The translations under genes and the position numbers were made by a program. A stretch of DNA of 10,760 nt from positions 1 through 10,760 of the forward strand of contig JAFYEQ010000229.1 in the NCBI GenBank assembly GCA_017544185.1, given 5' to 3'. The notes under the pieces are model-generated. The model searched no databases and was not told the origin of the DNA. It was given only the letters and a program-made list of their open reading frames with translations. Source of the DNA: Oscillospiraceae bacterium (lineage in GTDB: Bacteria; Bacillota; Clostridia; Oscillospirales; Ruminococcaceae). Shown piece by piece: positions 5,684-10,760 of the stretch; within the stretch, counting starts at the first letter, position 1, and each line of letters starts with the position of its first letter.

Positions 5684-7261
5684 TCATCTGAGCAGGGAGC
5701 CTGCGAACCTGAGTATATCCAAAAAGCCTACGGCAAGGTTGATGTTCTGTCCGCTCTCTATGCCTGCGGTGCTTATGCCTATGAGCTCGCCGTACATATT
5801 CAACAGCGCTCCTCCCGAACTGCCCGGGGATATGGGCGCGGTGAACTGGATCATATCCCTGCCGTTGATATCACGGAAGCCTGATATGATGCCGTCGGAC
5901 ACGGAGTTGAACAGTCCCAGCGGGCTGCCGATGGCGATGACCTTCTGTCCTCTCACCAGCTTCTCGCCTGCGGGACATATGGGTACGGGCGTCAAGGGAC
6001 GGTCGATGCGTATGATGGCAAGATCCAGATCGGGGTGATACTTGATCACCTCATTCGTCTCGTATATCCTGTCGTCGTTCTCTATGCGCACTGCATAGCG
6101 GCATCCGCCCCGCACCACATGATGATTGGTGAGTATGAGACCGCTTTTGGATATCATTATGCCGGAGCCCGAGCCCTCCACGTCACCATGCCTGTCCGCC
6201 ACCAGGATCATCACCACGGATGACGCCATGGCTGCCAGCTGCTCGTAGGTCTTCTCCTGACGGGCGGAGGTGCGCGGCGTATCTATTGGCGTCCTCGGGG
6301 AAGTGGGCTGCGGTGAGGATGTCCTCGGTGAGGACGTCTTTGCCGATGTCTGTTGCCTCGGAGCGGGGGCAGCAGGCCGTGGAGCGGGAGGAGGTGGTGT
6401 ACGTCGACCCGGATGTTCCGGTATCTTAAGATGCGGCGCTTCTGTGGGCTGTATCGGCGGAGGTGCGCTCTGCACAGGCGGCGATGCCGACTGTGTCGGT
6501 GTGCTCCTTCCTGCACGAGGTGGGATCTTGAGATGCGGTGCCTCCACGGGCTGTACAGGGGGAGGAGCTGTAACTTTAGGAGCGGATACAGTCCGGCTCC
6601 CGAAGGGGGGCAGGTCGATATCGCGGTAGTCGGAATACCGTATCACGTCGGACAGGGCCAGCAGCTCCTCGGGGGCGTCTATGTCCCGCCGCGCGGCAAG
6701 TATCATCACATCGCATCCCAGCAGTGTGAGCGCGTAGCAGGACAGGTACTCGCCAAGGCCTGTGATGCCCTCAGCCGCGATCTTTACGGAGCGGGCGTCA
6801 TCCCATACCTCGGTGACGGAGGACAGTATCTTGTCTATGCGGTAGATCAGCTTCACGCCGAAGTTCCTGACCATAGTGTCGGAGGGCTTGTATCTGCGAA
6901 ACAGCTCCGTCGTCCTTGTGACGGCGCTGTACAGACTGCCAAAGAACGCATCCCCGTAATGTGTGAGCTTCAGGGCACAGTGCTTGTCGCGCAGCAGTGT
7001 CTCATACTGCTGCAGATAGTATGCCGCATCGAAGGAAGCATCCACAGCGGGGAGAGACGACAGACGCACATACAGCCCGCCGTTCTTCACGGCGTCTCTG
7101 TCCATCTCCATGACCGCATCCGCAAGAGCGGCATCTGCTCCCAGATGGCGTATGAAATATACATTGCGCTTCCCCGACAGGGTCTTGCTGCGGATCCGCG
7201 CGAACTCTGCGGCGGAGCCCAGCTTCATGGCATTATATCTGTACTCTGTGGGCATCATCAT
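5684..7261 (-). CDS. YceG-like domain fused to a trypsin/Deg-type serine protease
   Basis: The product is 525 residues. Residues 1-220 resemble half of a YceG protein: KLIYRIDKIL (137-146), VKIAAEGITGLGEYLS (159-174) and LLGCDVMIL (180-188) line up with LVGYDVMVF near the end of the YceG gene at 9305-10760. Residues 221-336 are a Pro/Ser/Thr/Arg linker holding a 23-residue repeat twice. Residues 340-525 are a chymotrypsin-fold protease: TNHHVV (378-383; His381), PDLDLAII (410-417; Asp413) and PGSSGGALL (479-487; Ser482), as in HtrA/Deg enzymes. The catalytic triad looks complete. No signal peptide, membrane segment or PDZ domain is seen, so it should act in the cytoplasm, unlike most Deg proteases. 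GGAG (7268-7271) is 6 nt before ATG 7261. It may cleave or regulate TerD/YceG partners under stress (inference). Confidence 0.9.
   Translation of the reverse strand: MMMPTEYRYNAMKLGSAAEFARIRSKTLSGKRNVYFIRHLGADAALADAVMEMDRDAVKNGGLYVRLSSLPAVDASFDAAYYLQQYETLLRDKHCALKLTHYGDAFFGSLYSAVTRTTELFRRYKPSDTMVRNFGVKLIYRIDKILSSVTEVWDDARSVKIAAEGITGLGEYLSCYALTLLGCDVMILAARRDIDAPEELLALSDVIRYSDYRDIDLPPFGSRTVSAPKVTAPPPVQPVEAPHLKIPPRAGRSTPTQSASPPVQSAPPPIQPTEAPHLKIPEHPGRRTPPPPAPRPAAPAPRQQTSAKTSSPRTSSPQPTSPRTPIDTPRTSARQEKTYEQLAAMASSVVMILVADRHGDVEGSGSGIMISKSGLILTNHHVVRGGCRYAVRIENDDRIYETNEVIKYHPDLDLAIIRIDRPLTPVPICPAGEKLVRGQKVIAIGSPLGLFNSVSDGIISGFRDINGRDMIQFTAPISPGSSGGALLNMYGELIGISTAGIESGQNINLAVGFLDILRFAGSLLR
6395..6565 (-). 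repeat. Two copies of a 69-bp coding repeat in the protease linker
   Basis: Residues 233-255 and 267-289 of the fusion protein share the pattern PPP-[VI]-QP-x-EAPHLKIP-x3-GR-x-TP. Copies lie at 6497-6565 and 6395-6463, 102 bp apart. EAPHLKIP is identical in both while flanking residues vary, so this segment may be a short binding motif rather than a plain spacer. Confidence 0.8.
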
Positions 7262-7286
7262 AGTCAGCTCCGTAAACGGCGATATG

Positions 7287-7335
7287 CGATCAGAGATCGC
7301 CGATCAGCGATCGCCGATCAGAGATCGCCGATCGC
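7287..7335. repeat. 14-bp tandem repeat with GATC every 7 bp
   Basis: Three full copies of CGATCAGMGATCGC (7287-7300, 7301-7314, 7315-7328) are followed by half a copy (7329-7335). GATC starts at 7288, 7295, 7302, 7309, 7316, 7323 and 7330, an exact 7-bp step. Each full unit is also self-complementary (CGATC-AGM-GATCG), so either strand can fold. It lies between the third TerD gene and the protease gene. Confidence 0.85.
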
Positions 7336-7339
7336 TGTT

Positions 7340-7375
7340 ATCTGTAATAGGGGATCTTATTACAGATCCCCTATT
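7340..7375 (-). promoter_or_regulatory. Two overlapping, mutually exclusive hairpins after the third TerD gene
   Basis: A perfect 12-bp inverted repeat (AATAGGGGATCT 7346-7357 with AGATCCCCTATT 7364-7375, 6-nt loop) starts 3 nt after the TerD stop. A second perfect 10-bp pair (ATCTGTAATA 7340-7349 with TATTACAGAT 7358-7367, 8-nt loop) uses the same bases, so only one can form at a time. No U-tract follows on either strand, so this is not a standard intrinsic terminator. RNA protection, processing or attenuation are possible roles. Confidence 0.7.
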
Positions 7376-7378
7376 GCA

Positions 7379-7969
7379 TCAAATATACCTGTTGACGAAC
7401 GTGCCGATGGAGGTATCGTTCGTGCCCTGACCCATTGCGGAGAACTTCCATTCCCCGTTGTATCTGTACACCTCGCCGAAGATCATGGCGGTCATGCCCG
7501 AATAGTTCTCGGTAAGGTTGTAGATGCACATCTCCTTGTTGTTCCTTGCATCTACCAGACGGATGAACGCATTGCGGATCATGCCGAAGTGCTGCTTCCT
7601 ATTGACGCAGTCATAGATATTGACCGCGATGACGATCCTGTCATAGTCAGCGGGAACAGTGTTGAGATCGATGACGATCTGCTCATCGTCGCCCTCGCCC
7701 GCACCTGTCAAGTTGTCGCCCATGTGCTTTACCGACTTGGAGAAGTGGGTGAGGTTGCCGAAGTATACTATATCTCTCTTGTCGGTGATCTTGCCGTTCT
7801 TGAGAAGTACAGCGAATGCGTCGCAGTCAATGGGCTGCGGCTTGGGAGCGAAGAAGCCTCTGGATGCCTGCTCCACTTCATCCCATCCAAGGCCTACGAT
7901 CAGAGTGGAGAGCCCTGCCGCTTCTTTGGAAAGGCTGACCTTCTGACCCTTTTGCAGACTGATAGACAT
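7379..7969 (-). CDS. Divergent TerD-family protein
   Basis: The product is 196 residues, a full-length single TerD domain. It keeps KGQKVSL (7-13), GLGWD (26-30), VYFGNL (68-73), [17 protein letters not shown] (82-98), FGMIRNAFIR (128-137) and NGEWKF (171-176). It differs from its neighbours at residues 31-50, where the usual short VNA-x-D loop is replaced by a longer Phe/Pro/Lys segment and the acidic DLDASAF motif becomes DCDAFAV. The C-terminal tail is also different. TerD proteins bind calcium through such acidic loops and are needed for tellurite and other stress resistance in some bacteria. This may be a specialised or weaker-binding paralogue. The start is firm: AGGAGG (7976-7981) is 6 nt before the ATG. 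The protein lacks signal or membrane segments. Confidence 0.95.
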   Translation of the reverse strand: MSISLQKGQKVSLSKEAAGLSTLIVGLGWDEVEQASRGFFAPKPQPIDCDAFAVLLKNGKITDKRDIVYFGNLTHFSKSVKHMGDNLTGAGEGDDEQIVIDLNTVPADYDRIVIAVNIYDCVNRKQHFGMIRNAFIRLVDARNNKEMCIYNLTENYSGMTAMIFGEVYRYNGEWKFSAMGQGTNDTSIGTFVNRYI

Positions 7970-7975
7970 AGTCCA

Positions 7976-7981
7976 CCTCCT
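7976..7981 (-). promoter_or_regulatory. Consensus ribosome binding site of the third TerD gene
   Basis: AGGAGG at 6-nt spacing from ATG 7969. It is much stronger than the sites of the downstream enzyme genes and points to high expression. Confidence 0.75.
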
Positions 7982-7998
7982 GTATACATCAGATCCTA

Positions 7999-8029
7999 CG
8001 GCTCCGGCGGGGATGTCCCCGTGGTGCCG
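7999..8029 (-). repeat. Imperfect GC-rich stem-loop between the second and third TerD genes
   Basis: Core stem CGGGG (8008-8012) with CCCCG (8017-8021) around a 4-nt loop. An outer stem CGGC (7999-8002) with GCCG (8026-8029) extends it. It lies 26 nt after the TerD stop and before the next ribosome binding site. No U-tract follows, so termination by the usual route is not expected. Confidence 0.55.
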
Positions 8030-8055
8030 CAGATCGTAAGGTGCTTAGCGTATTA

Positions 8056-8637
8056 TCACTGAGTGCTGATGCCGAAGCTGTTGCATATAGCTGCCAGGCC
8101 GCCCTGATAGCCGCTGCCGATGGCATTGAACTTCCACTCGCCGTTGTTCTTGTAGAGCTCGCCGAATATAGCAGCTGTCTCTATGGAGAAGTCCTCGCCC
8201 AGATCGTATCTGAGGAGCTCAGCACCGTTGCGCTCGTCATAGATGCGGATGAAAGCATTGGATACCTGACCGAAGTTCTGATGTCTCTCCTCGGGCTCGT
8301 ATATAGTTACTACGAACGCGATCTTGGAGATGTTGCCGGGGATCTTGCTCAGGTCGATCTTGATCTGCTCATCATCGCCCTCGCCGGCACCTGTCAGGTT
8401 GTCGCCCTGATGTACCACAGCTCCGCTGGGATGGCTGAGGTTGCCGTAGAACACGAAGTCCTGCTGACCTGTTACCTTGCCGCTGTCATCGAGGAGGAAC
8501 GCAGAAGCGTCCAGATCGAAATCAGAGCCTGTGTCGTATGCGTTAACGTCCCAGCCGAGACCTACTACTACGTTCTGGAGACCGGGGTTATCCTTGGTAA
8601 GGCTTACCTTCTGTCCTTTTTTCAAGCTTACTGCCAT
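8056..8637 (-). CDS. terD: TerD-family calcium-binding stress protein, second copy
   Basis: The product is 193 residues, the normal length for TerD. Motifs in order: [15 protein letters not shown] (6-20), [11 protein letters not shown] (25-35), [10 protein letters not shown] (40-49), FYGNL (63-67), [15 protein letters not shown] (78-92), [10 protein letters not shown] (122-131), [12 protein letters not shown] (144-155) and [13 protein letters not shown] (164-176). The acidic DLD and GDDE residues are those that bind calcium in the family. By hand alignment it is about 70% identical to the copy at 8662-9243, so the pair arose by tandem duplication. AAGGAGG (8646-8652) is 8 nt before ATG 8637, and only 24 nt separate it from the upstream gene. 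It is cytoplasmic, with no signal peptide. Its role in tellurite or envelope stress is known for relatives and inferred here. Confidence 0.97.
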   Translation of the reverse strand: MAVSLKKGQKVSLTKDNPGLQNVVVGLGWDVNAYDTGSDFDLDASAFLLDDSGKVTGQQDFVFYGNLSHPSGAVVHQGDNLTGAGEGDDEQIKIDLSKIPGNISKIAFVVTIYEPEERHQNFGQVSNAFIRIYDERNGAELLRYDLGEDFSIETAAIFGELYKNNGEWKFNAIGSGYQGGLAAICNSFGISTQ

Positions 8638-8645
8638 GATGATAT

Positions 8646-8652
8646 CCTCCTT
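8646..8652 (-). promoter_or_regulatory. Consensus ribosome binding site of the second TerD gene
   Basis: AAGGAGG 8 nt before ATG 8637, in the 24-nt gap after the first TerD stop. Confidence 0.75.
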
Positions 8653-8661
8653 ATGTTGTAA

Positions 8662-9243
8662 TTATTCTGCGTCTATGCCGTAGTGGGCGCAAAGTGCCTT
8701 AAGACCGCCCTGGAAGCCGCTGCCGATAGCGTTGAACTTCCACTCGCCGTTGTTCTTGTAGAGCTCGCCTACTACTACTGCGGTCTCTATGGAGAAGTCC
8801 TCGCCCAGATCGAAGTGTACGATCTCGGTGCCTGTCATCTCGTCGACGATGCGTATATACGCGTTGGAGACCTGACCGAAGTTCTGACGTCTGCCCTCTG
8901 CATCATAGATGGTGACCGTGAAGGCTACCTTCTCGATATTGGAGGGGATCAGGCTCAGGTCTACCTTGATCTGCTCGTCGTCGCCTTCGCCGTCGCCGGT
9001 GAGGTTGTCGCCCATGTGCTTGACTGCGCCGCTCGCATGTTCAAGGTTGCCGTAGAAGATGAACTCCTTCTCGGTAGGACACTTGCCGTTGGCACCTGCG
9101 AGGAACGCGGATGCGTCAAGGTCGAATGCAGCGCCCGAATCGAATGCGTTCACGTCCCAGCCGAGACCGACGAGGATGTTCTTGAGTCCGGGGTTGTCCT
9201 TGGTCAAGCTGACCTTCTGGCCCTTGGAAAGATTGATCGCCAT
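8662..9243 (-). CDS. terD: TerD-family calcium-binding stress protein, first copy
   Basis: The product is 193 residues. It has [15 protein letters not shown] (6-20), [11 protein letters not shown] (25-35), [11 protein letters not shown] (40-50), FYGNL (63-67), [15 protein letters not shown] (78-92), [10 protein letters not shown] (122-131), [12 protein letters not shown] (144-155) and [13 protein letters not shown] (164-176): a canonical TerD. The frame is open upstream to 9372, but ATG 9243 has AGGAGG (9250-9255) 6 nt before it and matches the N-terminus of its paralogues. Isoleucine is mostly ATC here (3 of 13 codons are ATA), against 14 of 31 ATA in the ATP-grasp gene, which fits higher expression. 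It follows the YceG gene by 61 nt, with a stem-loop between them. TerD and YceG genes co-occur widely in Bacillota stress operons. Confidence 0.97.
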   Translation of the reverse strand: MAINLSKGQKVSLTKDNPGLKNILVGLGWDVNAFDSGAAFDLDASAFLAGANGKCPTEKEFIFYGNLEHASGAVKHMGDNLTGDGEGDDEQIKVDLSLIPSNIEKVAFTVTIYDAEGRRQNFGQVSNAYIRIVDEMTGTEIVHFDLGEDFSIETAVVVGELYKNNGEWKFNAIGSGFQGGLKALCAHYGIDAE

Positions 9244-9249
9244 AATAAG

Positions 9250-9255
9250 CCTCCT
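9250..9255 (-). promoter_or_regulatory. Ribosome binding site that sets the first TerD start
   Basis: AGGAGG 6 nt before ATG 9243. It rules out the longer open frame reaching 9372. Confidence 0.75.
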
Positions 9256-9269
9256 GTTTGTATGTATTT

Positions 9270-9295
9270 TAAGATCGGGACGAGTCCTGATCTTA
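9270..9295 (-). repeat. Stem-loop between the YceG and first TerD genes
   Basis: TAAGATC (9270-9276) pairs with GATCTTA (9289-9295). One mismatched position follows, then GGAC pairs with GTCC around a tiny loop. It lies 9 nt after the YceG stop. On the minus strand it is followed by A-rich sequence, not a U-tract. It may mark an RNA processing or stability point that separates TerD from YceG message. Confidence 0.6.
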
Positions 9296-9304
9296 TAGAC
9301 GGTA

Positions 9305-10760
9305 TCACTTGCGCTTGTTGCCGAGCACACGCTTGAATATGCTCTCCCTGACGGTATTGAAGTTCGGCACATAAAGGTCGAACCTGTAGCCGCCGATCTT
9401 ATGCTCCTCGTACAACTCCTCTGTCAGGAAGTTGCCGAAGCATTCATAGCCTGTGGGTACGAATACCATCACATCGTAGCCGACAAGGCTCATGAACGTC
9501 AGGTATATCACATCATCTGCCGAGAACGTGCGCTCGTTCACGGCGATGCATACTATCTTGGGGTTCTTTCTTGTGAAGTCGAACTGCTGTATCGTCCGCA
9601 CCGTGTCCATATCCAGACTGAGCACCACGGATATTATACGGTACTCCATACCGTTCACGAGGGTGCCCTTGATGTACTTCTTGTCGATCATCAGCTGCGC
9701 CTTGTCAAGGATCAGATCCTGTACCTCCTTGCGCAGGAAGCCGAAGGGATAGTCCCTATGGGACATTATGCGGTCCCTCTGCAGCATACCGCTGCGGTCG
9801 ACGAAGCTGGTGGCATAGCTCATGAACATATCTATGCGCTCGGGCCTGGAGAAGGGTATCTGGGGTATGAGCCGCGTCTCCGGGGTCAGGTACTTCTTCA
9901 CGTCGAGCCAGTAATCTGTGACGTCGGAGCCCTGTACGTTGACGCCCGATACCTTGGAGAATATCACGGGTATGTTCACCGCGTCCCCTTCGGTGGAGAA
10001 GCCGGGGCGGTACTTGAGCTCTTCGTTCCAGAGCCCAGCGATCTCCTCGTACATGGTGCGCAGCACTACGGTGTTCTGCTTGGAGAACTGGTGCTCCCTG
10101 TAGAGGCCCGAGTCCTCATACATGATCGTATCCAGCTCGCGCTCGGCGTGATATGCCGCGGTGCCGTACTTGCGGTCGCGCTGCTCGGTGGGGTAGTCTC
10201 TGACATTATCCAGAGAGTTGTCGTACTTGCGGTCGAAGAGCAGCTTGTCGTCAAGGAGACACTGCTTGCTGAGATCCGGCACGAACACTGCCACATCTAT
10301 GGGCAGCCTTGCCATGAACTTGATGAAATATGCCTCCTGTACGGTGCCGCATCCGCCCATCAGGAGCAGACACGCCACGTTGGGCATCTTTATGTTCTTC
10401 AGGAGGACGTATCGGTAGCGCTCGAACCAGCACAGTATATAAGCGCCCACGCCTGCGGCCTTCTTGACGTCCTTGTATACGCTGTCGTATTCGAGCATGA
10501 CATCCATGAACGCCTTGCGGGCGGTCTTCTGGAGGTCGCTGTCCGTGATGCTGCACAGATTTACCGACAGATCCGTGATAGCCTGCTCGATGTCCTTGTA
10601 GTTGCCGTGACGGAGCTTTGAGAGCTCATCGTACTTCGGCAGAGGTATGGGAGCGTTGAGCACCAGCAGCTCTCTGCCGCTCTTCTTCAGGTCGTAGTAC
10701 ATCCTGAAGAGCTCTTCGCAGTAGCTGCTCTTGTCCCGCACGCCCGTTATCTTGTAGAAG
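9305..10760 (-). CDS. yceG: YceG-family protein (N-terminus beyond the right edge)
   Basis: 484 residues are in the window and the frame is still open at the edge, reading [14 protein letters not shown]. The GTG at 10741 has no ribosome binding site and FYKITG continues the family's N-terminal pattern, so the start is probably outside; YceG proteins are about 530-550 residues, so some 50 are missing. Two similar halves are visible. ACLLLMGG...[12 protein letters not shown] falls at about 10271-10378 and IVCIAVNE...[11 protein letters not shown] at about 9452-9556, each with a strand, a helix and a [DV]-V-x-VFVP strand. A long charged region separates them. The C-terminus is basic (ends GNKRK). 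YceG is a cytoplasmic partner of TerD-type proteins in Bacillota stress operons; its biochemical activity is not established. It is the first gene seen here, so the operon promoter lies further right. Confidence 0.92.
   Translation of the reverse strand, partial: FYKITGVRDKSSYCEELFRMYYDLKKSGRELLVLNAPIPLPKYDELSKLRHGNYKDIEQAITDLSVNLCSITDSDLQKTARKAFMDVMLEYDSVYKDVKKAAGVGAYILCWFERYRYVLLKNIKMPNVACLLLMGGCGTVQEAYFIKFMARLPIDVAVFVPDLSKQCLLDDKLLFDRKYDNSLDNVRDYPTEQRDRKYGTAAYHAERELDTIMYEDSGLYREHQFSKQNTVVLRTMYEEIAGLWNEELKYRPGFSTEGDAVNIPVIFSKVSGVNVQGSDVTDYWLDVKKYLTPETRLIPQIPFSRPERIDMFMSYATSFVDRSGMLQRDRIMSHRDYPFGFLRKEVQDLILDKAQLMIDKKYIKGTLVNGMEYRIISVVLSLDMDTVRTIQQFDFTRKNPKIVCIAVNERTFSADDVIYLTFMSLVGYDVMVFVPTGYECFGNFLTEELYEEHKIGGYRFDLYVPNFNTVRESIFKRVLGNKRK

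Noticed and set aside
5676..5689. 5-bp hairpin AGATG-CATCT over the protease stop codon
   Set aside because: Short stem of a size expected by chance.
7287..7335. CRISPR array
   Set aside because: The units are contiguous 14-bp repeats without spacers.
7340..7375. Intrinsic terminator at the 12-bp hairpin
   Set aside because: No run of T follows the stem on either strand, so it is listed as a hairpin of unknown role.
9244..9372. Upstream extension of the first TerD gene
   Set aside because: It overlaps the YceG end and the stem-loop, and the AGGAGG before 9243 gives the same N-terminus as the paralogues.

Overview
The window is one long run of genes on the minus strand, read from the right edge to the left. 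It looks like a Bacillota genome, most likely a Ruminococcus-type gut or rumen Clostridia. I infer this from the strong AGGAGG ribosome binding sites, the moderately high GC, isoleucine codons that are ATC or ATA with ATT nearly absent, and gene families typical of that group. The species cannot be fixed from the sequence alone.

In order of transcription the genes are: a YceG-family protein (N-terminus beyond the right edge); two close TerD paralogues and a third, divergent TerD; a cytoplasmic-looking protein joining a YceG-like domain to a trypsin/Deg-type serine protease through a proline-rich linker; an ATP-grasp enzyme; a HAD phosphatase; a CitE-like carbon-carbon lyase; a phosphoribosyltransferase with a TRSP domain; a StiP-family protein with a C-terminal PELOTA domain; and a fourth TerD protein with a long Pro/Gln/Tyr-rich N-terminus that runs off the left edge. 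I see no gene on the plus strand.

This is the Ter-associated 'biosynthetic module' that comparative genomics (Anantharaman, Iyer and Aravind, 2012) linked to tellurite and stress response and to a predicted nucleoside-like metabolite. The five enzyme genes from ATP-grasp to StiP are packed with stop/start overlaps (GTGA, 19 nt, ATGA, ATGA), so they are probably translated in a fixed ratio. The TerD genes have consensus ribosome binding sites and are separated by spacers holding stem-loops without U-tracts, which suggests they are made in larger amounts and that their RNA is processed or protected separately. A good sigma-A-like promoter (TTCACT-17-TATAAT) sits before the last TerD gene, with a small palindrome at its start point.

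The module itself is known. The parts that look less described are the YceG-like/protease fusion, the P/Q/Y-rich TerD, and the 117-bp spacer at 7262-7378. That spacer combines a GATC array with exact 7-bp period and two mutually exclusive hairpins. There is no gene-free stretch longer than 300 bases.
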